From: Owenia fusiformis
Taxonomy: Eukaryota > Annelida > Polychaeta > Sabellida > Oweniidae
NCBI GenBank assembly: GCA_903813345.2
Contig: CAIIXF020000009.1
Span: 8,610,030 to 8,674,029, forward strand
Length of the DNA stretch: 64,000 nucleotides
Direction: 5' to 3'
A program made the translations under genes and the position numbers. The notes under the pieces were generated by a model. The model was not told the origin of the DNA. It ran no database searches and saw only the letters and a list, made by a program, of their open reading frames with translations. Positions within the stretch are counted from its first letter, which is position 1, and every line of letters starts with the position of its first letter. Below are positions 1 through 11,010 of this stretch, one piece after another.

Positions 1-275
1 TGGCTATATTTTGTATTCTGTAAATAAGACATATTGAAATCTGATATTTTATTTTTAAGTTTAACATAATTAACTCAGATAATTTACTCCCATAAATCGA
101 TCCATAGCAGAGGTAGCTAACCATGTTGTCAGTGGTTTTCCATTGCAGCTATGCAAAAAATGGGTATCCACGTACACTCCGGATACAGACGGATATAATA
201 CGACAATGTCTCCATGTCTTTGTAAATTTGTTTATTTTTAACCAATACACCAAACTTCATATGCAGATTACTCAC

Positions 276-3200
276 CTATTCGCGAGCGGGAAAACTGCAA
301 GAATAAGGTACACCAATGGGTACCATTTCAAAGGGCGGATATCCTCCTTCAATTGTTGCTAAAACAGAACGACAGGTTACTTTCTTCTGTTATTGATATT
401 GTTCTCGCATCAAGTGGACAACAAAGTGAACTCCAAAATCACATGTGCTGATAGATGCATTTTCACCATTACTTAGATTGCAATTGTTATCTGCGAAATA
501 TGTGCAAGTAGTACACCTTTTATTACTACTACTGTCTACTACTTCAATGTTGCAAAATATTATGTGCTAGTGCACTCAAGTTTATTACTACTTATCTACT
601 TCAATGTTGCAAAATATGTGCTAGTGCACTCACGTTTATTACTACTTATCTACTTCAATGTTGCAAAATATGTGCTAGTGCACTCACGTTTATTACTACT
701 TATCTACTTCAATGTCACATACCCTTCTGCTTTCTCGTAGTGGATCGAATGTTCCATACCAGGAATTAGCCTGAAAGTTAAACGTGTAATATGAAAATGT
801 TGTAAAGTCTAGCTACAACCCTTGTGACCCCCCCCCCCCACACACACACACACTACACACCACCCCACACGTATTGGTGAATTACATTAAAGGGAGCTAG
901 GGGGAATACAGATACCTAAAGCAAGACTAGTTGAAACGTTAATTATAGGTTTAGGAAAATTTGAATAGGTCTCTGCTGAAAATATTAAAACGATGGATAT
1001 TCTAGAGATAGCTTGTAGTTATACGAACCAGGTGTATAATAATGGGATGGTGAATAAAATAAATCAGAAACAAGAAAATGTGAGGAATACATTTTTGGGA
1101 TTTGGATGGAAAGGAAAAGAACGTGTATGGTACAAACCTTTGCTCTTAACTTGAGGATTATGTATGTATATGTTACAAAGAGAGTCCCGACAATGAGTAG
1201 AACAGGAATGTACCATCTGAAACAGAGATAAAAGATAAGATTAAACATTTCCATGGTGACTTACCAGATCATAATTTAGTAATGTGGATGAATAACAATA
1301 ATTTAATGAAGTAATTATTACTTACTGATAATACATCGCTCATAATTTAAACAATTCATTTACTCGTCTCCTGGGCAGTTCTAGTTGGTCAGATTCTCAT
1401 ATTAGCTTCAAAATGTATCTTTCAAAGTGTATCAATTATGCAAGTCAAAGGTTGTTCCGGGTGAATTTTGTAATTGTGGTGTATTTTATGATCAAAAATA
1501 GAAAATGGTGAAAGTTCCATGTTGTTCTGATTTTTTATACTATGTTGCATTTTGGGATTAGAAATAGAGAAAGAATTTAATTTACTTACATTCCAAAACG
1601 CCACCCCCATGCCACAATCCAACTGAAACAGATTCATATGAGCGGGTATTCGGTAAATTTGACCACCATATATATTTTTAGTAAAAACGCATTGAAACCC
1701 TAAAAATGGTTTTAATATTACACAAGAATTTAAGAGAAAACATAAGCTTTATTTGATTTGAATTTTTTTACTCAACGATCTACAAGGACCGACTGAGATA
1801 TAGTTTCTATTCATTACTCGCATACCAGTATACGCCAGCTGGTCCATAGCCCCCTTCGAGATCGGCAAATGGTAAGCAGGACATAACAAAAGGTGCACCC
1901 CAACAAACAACATGATATCCCCTGTAGAAAAAATATTTGGTTAGTGTTTAATTGCTTGCCTGCGTCCTTGTTTCTTTCTTTGGTTTGTTTGCTTATTTTT
2001 TGTTCCTATGTTCTTGCTTCATCGTTTGATTGTCTGTTTTTGTGTTTGTTTGCTTATTTGCTTACTTATCTAATATTTTGTGTGTTTTTTGTTTTGTTTG
2101 TTTGTTTGTTCTGTCTGCAGAGTTAATTATATTATTAAATGAAAAATTGATTGAAGGAACTGTATCTCTCCCAGGCTGCATAATTGAAAGACAAGACCAA
2201 TGCATGTTTACCATTCATATTTTTCTGTTATTGTCTCTCGGACCCCAGACATATATATGTTAAAGGTCATAGCAATCACCCAGGCCGTCACGCACCATAC
2301 TGTAAGAGAGATATATACACGTATATGTTAAAGGTCATAGCAATCACTCAGGCCGTCACGCATCATACTGTAAGAGAGATATATACACGTATATGTTAAA
2401 GGTCATAGCAATCACCCAGGCCGTCACGCATCATACTGTAAGAGAGATATATACACGTATATGTTAAAGATCATAGCAATCACCCAGGCCGTCACGCATC
2501 ATACTGTAAGAGAGATATATACACATATATGTTAAAGATCATAGCAATCACCTAGGCCGTCACGCATCATACTGTGAGAGAGAGATATACACGTATATGT
2601 TAAAGGTCATAGCAATCATCCAGGCAGTCACGCATCATACTGTAAGAGAGATGTATACACGTATATGTTAAAGGTCATAGCAATCATCCAGGTCGTCACG
2701 CACCATATTGTAAGAGAGGCATGTATATATGTTAAATATGCTTTTTCGTGTTTCAGATTTATCAAAATGTTCAGGTATGCCCCTTGTCTAATCAACCGTG
2801 TCAAGAGAAATATCTTAACCTGGGTCGACACTTTACACGACCTTGTAACTATAACCTTGACAAAGAATACTTTACGGTGGCTTTGCATTAGTCTCGTATA
2901 ATTACTTACGCCACAAAGTCAACCAAAATCCTTGGAATCGACACAATGCCCCACCACTTCGATAAACGTCTCCCTAAAATCAATAAATGTAAAATCGCTG
3001 ATAATCTATCTTACCCACTTACCAAGCCCTTTTTGATTTCCAGTTTTATACCTGGTATTCATACAATAGTTGCTCATAAAGTTGTCATAATATTTATCTA
3101 ATTTCAGCAAAAATATTAAGTATAACAAAGATATTTCATGGGTGTAATTATAGTAACCAAATATTAAGGAAAGTGAGAATAAGTCTAATAGATCATATTT

Positions 3201-6200
3201 ACACACATTACAAGATATTACATTTATACATTAAAATTTGATATGCATAGATCTTGCGAAAAATAAAATTATGCTTATAAAAAGGTATGTTAAGTTTGTA
3301 AAATCCTTTGTTCAGACTAGAAGTGATGATCTAAAACAACTTTGTATGACAAAGATCAACAGAATTACACTCCGTGTAGAATAGCCTTATTGAAAAAGAA
3401 TTAAAGGAGCAAAACTAAACTTTCTTTGGGACATTTGGCAAAGCAATCATTGAATCTAATATCGCTCGTGACATTTCAATATTTCTAAAGAGGGAACAAC
3501 ACTTTCAGAAAGGCCTCAGTTAGGCTAAAATCTCCCGTTAAAAACAGATGTTCCATCAAATTACAATTGGAAAATGCATGATACATAAAGTATCAACCAA
3601 TGTTCTTCTGAGATTAGAAGTCCATGATATGAAATAGACATGAAAATAAATATATTGGAATTGAAAAAATAAAATTCAAGGTCGTGTCAAATGCTGAACA
3701 CCGAGCTAATGCATTAAATGTGTGAAAACAATTTTCGTGGCGAATAAAAAATAGAGACTTACCCAAAAGTATCCAATATTCTGCATCGAAGCAGCTATGA
3801 TAAGATACAATATCATTCGCTAGAAATACAAAGATAAATACTGATAAATAAGCATGATGCAATTTTTATTTTAAATACAGAGATACACTACATTTATGAT
3901 TTCTTACGTTTTCAACATATAAAGTCAAATAGCCTGGTCGCCCAGGCCCCCTCAGGCACCCCTCAAAAAAATTGAAAAAAATACCAAATAAAATTATATT
4001 TCTAGAGAGGGTGGGCCACCCCTCGCAACCCAAAAAACAATTGAAAATAAAATGTAATAATGACAAGTGATCTATGTACAGGCTGTCAGCATAGATGACG
4101 TATGTTCAGGGTGACAGAATAGATGACATTAGTTCAGGTTTTAAGAGTAGATGATGTAAGTTCAGGTTATAAGAGTAGATGACGCAAGTTCAGGTTGACA
4201 GAATAGATGACGTAAGTTCAAGTTGTCAGAGTATATGACGTATGTTCAGGTTATAAGAGTAGATGACGTAAGTAGGGGTTGTAAGAGACGACGTACATTG
4301 ACAACTTATCAAAATAGATTTATTAGTATAATAGAAGTTTGTCAGAACACAAAATCTGTGACATACATGTACTTGTATATACAGGGTACAGTATCTGAAA
4401 CGTAACGTTAACGTAGTCTGTACATGGAGTCTGTTTGTAAGGCGCAGAATAGGGTAGCAGAATATACGATTATGACGTTAATACATGGCGTAACGTATAT
4501 ATAATACAGGGTGTCAGTATGTATGAAATAAATAGAGGACCTTAGGTTTACCTGAGAAAAGATACGATATCTTCGGAAGATGAATATAATGCTGATGATG
4601 ACAACACTGAAAACAAAAGTACACATCTTTAATTTTGCCTTTAAATAAAGTGACATTTCTACTTTGAAAAGGCACAAGGCAAAGTCTTATCAGAATATTT
4701 ATGATATATAGTCACGAGATATATAGTCACGAGTTGTATAGCCTCGTGTATTTTACATTCAAATTTTTTCTTATTGTAGTTTAGTTTTCTTACCATCCAA
4801 TAAAGGAGAAAGAAGCAAACACCTTTAGAACTGTCGCCAGAACATACTGAAAATAAATTGTATTTTGAAGTATGAAAGTTCAAAGTAGGACATGAGTGTG
4901 TAACTCGGATACTCACCCGCGGTATATGGTATATCCCACAGGTGAGTATTTCGCAGTGTATTCAGTGAATTCCGTATAGCGTTCTCATTGGTTAGTGAGT
5001 ATGCCGTACACCACAAGTGAATTAAGTGAATATGCCATATTCCGTGTTTACGGCGCATAACATGATTGTTGAAAATCGAATTAGCCATGAGATGTATACG
5101 CCCCGTGTGGTGTCTTTTTCATGTATTGTATGAAACATTGTATGATTGATTTTTAATTTAGCAAATTGAATTGAAATTGAACAGAGTGCACGTGTACATA
5201 GGTATATATACCTACCGTCAGCATATACCTGCTTCATGGCTAATCATTCACTATAACAAAATGGGGGATTTTTGTAGAAATGAATTTTCTTTACCTAATT
5301 GGAAAATTAGAATAGGGAGTTTTAAAAATGAGGAGATATTAAAAAAGGGAAAGATGAGATTGGGATTAAAAACGGATAAACGAAAGAAGATGAAATCGAC
5401 AAGAGATGCTTCGAATTGAAACAAGAGAAAATCGGTTGATTTAATCCGGAAACTGGCCATGGCTGACAGGAATGTATCATTTAACTTTAAAACGTTGATC
5501 TGTAATGTAGTACAAAACATGCCAGTAAAGTGTTGCGTCCCATTTAAATCTCTCGATATGCTGAGGGTTAAACATATTGTTTTGAAAAGAAAAACTATTA
5601 AGTAGCGAAATATTAATACACCGTACATGTACAACAAAACCTGCCTATTCCGAACGCTATTGCACGGTGTATAAGCCAAACGCTCCTACATGCACGACGG
5701 AACGTTTCATTACTGAAATTAAACAAATAAACGCTCCGGAGTAGGAAAACTGGCTGGCGGGAATGATGAGCCGTCTGACGATTTCCCCAATAATGGGAAT
5801 AAGAGGTATGAGTTCCATATTTCGAGTATACCATTCGATGGGTGTGATATTCATGTTGTACTTGGCTGGCTGTTGACGTTTGAAGCAATTAGGAAGAGCT
5901 GTACGAAGCAGTATAGTTTCAAAATTCAAAAACGTATTTGTCATTCTACCGGTCAAAACCCCTTTTGTCGATACATGTGATTAGTTGAACCAAGATTAGA
6001 GAACTAACGTATATTTTAGTCAAATTCCAATGCTTCAACGCACCATACATCATCGTAATAGTGATTTGATGACCGAAAATCCAGTCTGAAAAATGATGAC
6101 ATTCTCATATTCAAGAAACGCTCCGATCTGGTTAACACAGTGAACTGGAAACGCTCCGGTAGTCGAGATCAGTTTAGGAAATATATAGCTTGCCTTTCCT

Positions 6201-7443
6201 TTTCAGGAAGAGAAAGAATAGATCTATTATACCCCTTGGCATCAAAAGAAGAAAGATTAATTCACATATAAATTTTAGTTTTTTTCTATAGTTTTATGAT
6301 TTAGCACACATGTAGGCATGACATCATCTAATGTAGGCTTAAATCAGCTAGTTGCACGTTTAGCACCACCAGGTTCAGATGTTACAATTTGCCTAACAAG
6401 TACAACACGTTTTTGAGAGATAGATTCAATTCGGAACTCTTCTCTAATAATCTGAAAATGATATCAAAACAAAATGGTAAGAGCGTTTCTAAAATTGTGT
6501 TCTAAATCGACGGAGCGTTTTGAGGAAAACAAGCGATTTTTCGAGAACAAGTAATGGATTTGGACTGGGATTTTAGGAAATGAGAATATACGAGTTTGTG
6601 ATCTACTACTTTAACAGAAAGATTAACGTTTTCATAAAAATACCAGTTTAATTCGTAATTTGTGGTCAAATCGTCATCTTCAGATTCGTTCGATCTACAC
6701 TACGGAGCTTTGATCAAGCAAATAATAGTTTACCACCAGAAGTTGAATAAATAAGATATTTGCTCACGGTATTGTTCATCGAATGGTACATAATATTTCA
6801 CCATAACATATGATATGTAAGAGAAACGAGAGAAACAATACTTACGGTCATAGTGGAATCTTCATTAGCCGCCATTTTATTTCGCTCCGGAGCGTTTCCG
6901 CGTAAATGAAACGCTCCGTCGTGCATGTAGGAGCGTTTGGGTTATACACCGTGTATTGGGACCGGTAAAAAAGTCTCCAGATTGGCAGGTGTTCACATTT
7001 TGAGAGTTATCTAATATGAACGTCCAGGGCGTATTAAAAACAGGAGTAAAGCGTTCACAATGAGAGTTGATCGCTGGGGGTTGATCAGATTACAGAAGTG
7101 TTCGGACTGGATATTCAGGTTTTACTGTACACTGTACACATATGCGACTTAAAATTATATAAACTTAAGAGATTACTGAAAGGGATTTTGTCAAAACTAT
7201 AACATCGGTATGCAATGGCACGCGGAATCCCCTCCCGCCCTCCCCGCAACATAAAATGAGTGACAGGATAACACAAAACAATGATCCGACCTCGGATATA
7301 CTTACACATTGGTAAACGCTATCAAACAATGTGCACTCAATTTCAGTATGATTCGTCTCAGGAGTAGTTGCAGCCTGTGAGGAAGACATATCCGTTACTA
7401 TGGTATATGCAGCCGTTGCCATGCTAATCCCATTCGTTGCCAT
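276..7443 (-). CDS. cAMP-receptor-like GPCR (Dicty_CAR type), partial
   Basis: Seven-transmembrane receptor rebuilt from small GT-AG exons on the minus strand: 7306-7443, 4794-4846, 4552-4606, 3763-3819, 2910-2973, [missing], 1826-1921, 1590-1622, 1138-1216, 723-770, 276-358. Phases agree at every join except across the missing exon. The first exon starts at ATG 7443 (ATACAATGG context) and encodes a 46-residue extracellular N-terminus with an NHT glycosylation site. TM1 spans exons 2-3 and ends in FRRYRIFSQ. TM2 begins RMILYLIIA. TM3 starts with conserved CRFQ. TM4 has CWGAP...LP, followed by YGPAGVYCWI, the extracellular-loop-2 signature of this family; its Cys probably pairs with the TM3 Cys. 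TM5 is WYIPVLLIVG, and TM6 follows RPLKWYPLVY. TM7 is not in the window. Family members signal through G proteins at the plasma membrane; the ligand here is unknown. GPR157-like is an alternative name for the same fold group. Confidence 0.75.
525..715. repeat. Tandem repeat, about 60-bp unit
   Basis: About three direct copies of a unit containing TTACTACTTATCTACTTC and GCAAAATATGTGCTAGTGCA. It lies in the GPCR intron just downstream of the TM5-TM6 loop exon. Confidence 0.8.
828..865. repeat. C-run and CA microsatellite
   Basis: Ten or so cytosines followed by CA repeats. Its exact length may be unreliable in the assembly. Confidence 0.9.
2258..2745. repeat. 68-bp minisatellite, about 7 copies
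   Basis: TTAAAGGTCATAGCAATCA recurs near 2260, 2328, 2396, 2464, 2532, 2600 and 2668, a 66-68-bp period, with a degenerate last copy. It occupies the stretch of the GPCR gene where the exon for the end of TM3 and the second intracellular loop is expected but not found. Confidence 0.9.
3905..4066. repeat. Dispersed GGGCCACCCCT-type repeat fragment
   Basis: It contains GTGGGCCACCCCTCGCAACC and a neighbouring AAAATTGAAAAAAAT stretch. Related sequence is seen at 30955-31055 and 32731-32825, so this is a dispersed element, here in an intron of the GPCR gene. Confidence 0.6.
4075..4295. repeat. 31-bp minisatellite, about 7-8 copies
   Basis: Units of the form GTTCAGGTTGTCAGAGTAGATGACGTAA repeat with point changes, alternating TGTCAGA, TGACAGA and TATAAGA cores. 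Intronic. Confidence 0.85.
5663..6953. mobile_element. TIR transposon with CACGGTG ends and 5-bp target duplication
   Basis: The two ends are inverted copies over about 47 bp with two mismatches, starting CACGGTGTATAAGCCAAACG on the left and CACGGTGTATAACCCAAACG on the right. Both flanks carry TATTG (5658-5662 and 6954-6958), a clean 5-bp target-site duplication. The motif ACGCTCC/GGAGCGT recurs many times inside, mostly near the ends. A CAC-GTG heptamer-like end plus a 5-bp duplication is the pattern of Transib and RAG-like transposons, whose heptamers resemble CACAGTG. No transposase core was recognised, so it is probably non-autonomous. It lies in the first intron of the GPCR gene. Confidence 0.85.
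6344..6875 (-). CDS. Possible two-exon mini-gene inside the CACGGTG element
   Basis: ATG at 6875 lies in a favourable AAAATGGCGG context. Exon 1 (6846-6875) ends ACC|GTAAGT after ten codons (MAANEDSTMT). Exon 2 (6344-6451) follows TTTTCAG in the same phase and runs 35 codons to a TGA, giving a 45-residue hydrophilic product containing REEFRIESISQKRVVLVRQI. I recognise no family. It could instead be the 5' end of a longer, decayed transposon gene: a 99-codon minus-strand frame lies downstream at 5657-5956. Confidence 0.4.
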
Positions 7444-8210
7444 TGTATGAATCCAATGCACAGTTAGTATTCACTGAGTCAATATGTTTGTAGATCCATA
7501 TTCCGTTACTGCGCAATATTCTATAATGTCCAATCAATATTAAAGGACTGTGTATTTGTATCTGTGCAATTGAACATCACAGTGATCGTTTTGTTGTGCT
7601 GTGTACGTCAGGTAAATGATGCAGGTAAATGATCCAATCGGGCACCTAGAAGCATGCGGCAATTATAGCTTCCTGGTTAGTTTCTCAGGCCATTCTAACG
7701 TATCAGAGGTCTAGACTCCCCCTGCGGTTGAAAAATCAAAATATTACATTTGGAAAAATATAGTTTAGTAATTTTTTTTCATCAATCGTGAAACTTTCAT
7801 GAAAACAAACGGAATGGTAGTCCTCTGTTATCCAACAACAGCTTTTGTGAATAATGCTATAAAACGAGTGAATGTTTCGTACTTAGTGAAAACACTACAC
7901 GTACAAGTACCGTCGTATTGAAAATTGAGCCATTCGTTTGGCAACCCCAGAGAACAACGGAGTGTTGCAGTAAAGAAAGTTCGGATGATGCACTTAAAAA
8001 AAGCCAAACAGTTCTAGTCTAATTATTTATTAAATTAAAGGTAGATATGTTTGTGTGAGGGACCCGTTAAAACAGCTTTGAGATGTTATGTGTAATCGTA
8101 AAATGAAGTTACCTAGACCTTAATAAAAAACATCTAGCTCTATACAACGGCATTTAAATGGCATAAACAGTCCAACAAAATAAGATAATTTCCCCCTTCA
8201 AACAGCACAG
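7444..8210. other. Intergenic, no gene recognised
   Basis: Upstream flank of the GPCR first exon. AT-rich, with no coding exon or recognised repeat boundary seen. Confidence 0.5.
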
Positions 8211-8211
8211 T

Positions 8212-8723
8212 TTATAATAGTCCATTTGTCAGCCCCATACATCCTAAATAAAGTGAACATATTGTTAAAAGTACGATGTTTTATGGTTAATTTATGATAA
8301 TAAGGGTTTTCTGAAGTGATTTAACTGGGTTGCCGAAAAAGTTTGTTTGGGGAAAAAATGATATAGACTAATTAGGGAGGTCATTATTGAAATATTTAGT
8401 ATCAACAAAGCAAGCCCAATGTCCTGTTTAAGAACCCATATTCTTACTATTGAAAATGGATTCTAGCAATACTATCCAATATGAATCCTACTTGTTGAGA
8501 CCCCATCAAGGGTGCCTTGGCTTAACATGGGTTTGACTATTGACTCAGCATTGGGACACCATCAAGTATGTCACCATGGGTAGACATAGATACAAAATCC
8601 TCATTTTAATTTTTCCCCAGAATCGATGATTTTTGGCAACCAAGCTAAATCACTTCAATAATCCCTAATAATAGTAAAACAGCATACTTTTAAATATGCA
8701 TACGTTGAGAAAATGGACTATAA
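8212..8723. mobile_element. Foldback element (imperfect long inverted repeat)
   Basis: The left arm reads TAGTCCATTT...TTTTATGGTTAATTTATGAT...GAAGTGATTTAACTGGGTTGCC. The reverse complement of the right arm reads TAGTCCATTT...GAAGTGATTTAGCTTGGTTGCC. The arms are about 120 bp and diverged. No target duplication was resolved. Confidence 0.65.
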
Positions 8724-8815
8724 CAAGACATTAAAACATAACAAAATGTAACCACCTATTTACTCACATTATTATGAGTTCTGTTCAATCTTAAGTCAGA
8801 TTTGTACTTTGCAAA

Positions 8816-9090
8816 TTTGTAGATGATTTTGAAAAAATGGTCAAATTGAAGCAAGTTGAAAAGGGCCTTTTGACCTTTTTGACTTTGAGAAGGTCAAATC
8901 TCAAATCTAAAGTCAGATTTGAACTTCTGAGAACTTGTAGATGATTTAAAAAATGGTCAAGTTATTGGAAGTTGTTACAGTTGCCAATCGCTAACCACCA
9001 AGCGCCAGGCCGCCAACCACCAGACACCAACCACCGACACAAAAACTAGACCATAACAATATGTCACCACTTTTTGGTGGTGACATAAAA
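8816..9090. repeat. Dispersed repeat family member (GAAGGTCAAATCT block)
   Basis: AGCAAGTTGAAAAGGGCC, CTTTTTGACTTTGAGAAGG and the trailing ATATGTCACCAC reappear in inverted orientation at 33340-33560. Two copies of one element lie in opposite orientation. Confidence 0.7.
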
Positions 9091-9131
9091 ATAAACGCTG
9101 ACCGAACTGATTAACCCATCAAATTAAACTA

Positions 9132-9886
9132 CAGGGTGGGACAAAGAAGACAACCATAAAAAATCTCAATAACTTACAGTACAGTAAAACTTGTGTATAG
9201 TGAACATTTTTTTGCCAAGAAAAAACGTTCACTGTAGGTAGGTGTTCACTAGAGAGAGGGTAATTTATACAGAAGTCAGTGGACTATGTGCGTAGGAAGG
9301 GTGTCCACTAGGGACAGGTGTTCACTAGAGAGAGGTGTTCATTAAGACAGGTTTTACTGTATGTGCTTTTAAAAGTCATATTTAGCACAACTGAACCAAT
9401 TTTGTTTAATGGTCTTCGAATTCCCTTCCAAAAGGTTTCAATGGTCTATTTCAAATGGTCAAGAGACCATTTAAAAAATGGACAAAATGTCGAATTTCTT
9501 TAAAGGCAAACTTGAACGTATCGGGTGAAGTTACCCGATGACACGCTCGTTGATATCTTGTGTAATTAATCTCCTTTACTTTCTAATCTCTTGTTTCAAC
9601 TCGCTGATGCTTCTATGGTTGTTACTGTACACATCATGTTTGAAATAGCCCAAAACATAAAATTCTGGGGGTTCATATTGGGTGATTTTGGTATGTTTTT
9701 GCATTTAGAGCACGTTTTGTAAAATGTCAATAAAATTCAGACCATTTGGAATAGACCAATGCCACTCATTTGAATAAAAAAAAAACATTGAATAAGGTTC
9801 AATTGTGCCAAATATGACTTCAAACCCTTAAACCAGATGACTTGAGATATCTATATTTGTTTGGGTTACCTTTTTGGCCCACCCTG
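9132..9886. mobile_element. Tc1/mariner-type MITE, CAGGGTGGG ends, TA duplication
   Basis: The left end CAGGGTGGGACAAAGAAGAC and the reverse-complemented right end CAGGGTGGGCCAAAAAGGTA are flanked by TA dinucleotides. A further ACAGTAAAAC...GTTTTACTGT element (about 9178-9362) is nested inside. No transposase was seen. Confidence 0.7.
9178..9362. repeat. ACAGTAAAAC/GTTTTACTGT repeat with TGTTCACT units
   Basis: A short inverted-end block with internal GGTGTTCACTAGAGAGAGG units. Relatives occur at about 11622-11775, 13660-13805, 15600-15765 and 24330-24530, so this is a family of dispersed repeats in the window. Confidence 0.65.
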
Positions 9887-10239
9887 TATATTAGAGTGGC
9901 AAATAAGTGATCAATAGATCTGAAAATCATAAATTCTACATGTACTGGTATTTTAGAAATAAATATATATGCATGAATACGGTGGATGAGACTAAACATG
10001 ATATATAGTATAAGAGATAATAAATGAGGGATATGAAGATCTACGAGGTTTATATAACATGTATGAGGTGGATAAGGCGACATGTAAGGTCGATTCTAAG
10101 ATATTTATAAAACCTTTAATAGATGATGCAGTAGGACAATTTCAAAAACTGATGACAACATACGTATATACGAGAATGAAGATAAAGCTATAAGGTTAAA
10201 ACAAGATCGATGAATGTGTTGCTAAAAAACATGGACATC

Positions 10240-10440
10240 AGGCCCGTAGCCAGGATCTGCCATGGGGGGTCACTTTTTGAAAAAATCCAGGGGGAGTTCA
10301 CTTGTGACAATTTTGGTCTAAAATGGCCAAAACCACTTGCTCAGAATGGTGAAAACTGCATGATTTTGAAAGATCTTTTGGCCAGCTGGGGTTCGCCCAA
10401 ACCCATCGAACCCCCCTGGCTACAGGACTGGACAATGTGT
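10240..10440. repeat. Fragment of a CCCGTAGCCAGGAT-type dispersed repeat
   Basis: It begins GGCCCGTAGCCAGGATCTGC and ends GGCTACAGGACTGG, a near-inverted pair of ends around a G-rich body. A shorter relative (GGCCCATAGCCAGGGGGTCG) lies at 25400. It gives an open frame on the plus strand that I do not regard as a gene. Confidence 0.55.
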
Positions 10441-10502
10441 GATGATTCTAAAGATGATGGATATAAAACAAACAAAAACTAATTTGAATAGATTCCAAAA
10501 GT

Positions 10503-10508
10503 TTTATT
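10503..10508 (-). terminator. Possible polyadenylation signal of the ceramidase gene
   Basis: AATAAA on the minus strand about 500 bp beyond the ceramidase stop codon; the intervening AT-rich DNA would be 3' UTR. Confidence 0.3.
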
Positions 10509-11010
10509 TCAAATGAAATTGATTTTTACTATCATTCACAGCAAAAACCTATATTATGTTATTTTAATGAAAGATATGTATATACAAAATATTCATCAAC
10601 ATTTTTAAGACAAAATCATTGTAAAGATATACATGTACTTCAATGAAAAACACTATAAAACTAGAAATTTTCATATGCGAAAATAATTATGTCACGAGTA
10701 TAGGTGCCTCTCTATTTTGAGGAAATTTTAATCATACAAAATTAAATTAAATACAAAAATCAAAATATCCGTGTTTTATGGTAACGATTTGTAAATATTA
10801 TATAAATATAAAATATATTTAGTTTTGGCACATTTTTTTGAGTTTATATCACAAATACAGTACATGAAAATATATTCTTGACAGATTACATTTCAAGCAT
10901 TCTCTCACTTGAGTATATTGCATTGGAAATAAAGAAGACCTCACTTTTGTATTCATTTGAAATATTACACAAGGGGTCTCCTTATTGTAGAGTTGAGCTT
11001 ATGTTGGGAA

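Noticed and set aside
2258-2745. CRISPR-like array
   Set aside because: The whole 68-bp unit repeats with no unique spacers; it is a eukaryotic minisatellite.
2747-2782. Apparent plus-strand micro-exon between TTTCAG and GTATGC
   Set aside because: Only 18 bp, on the opposite strand to the surrounding gene, with no partner exons.
5251-5679. 142-codon minus-strand frame with hydrophobic stretches
   Set aside because: Low-complexity Phe/Leu/Ile content, no matching splice sites with the GPCR exons, and it overlaps the transposon boundary.
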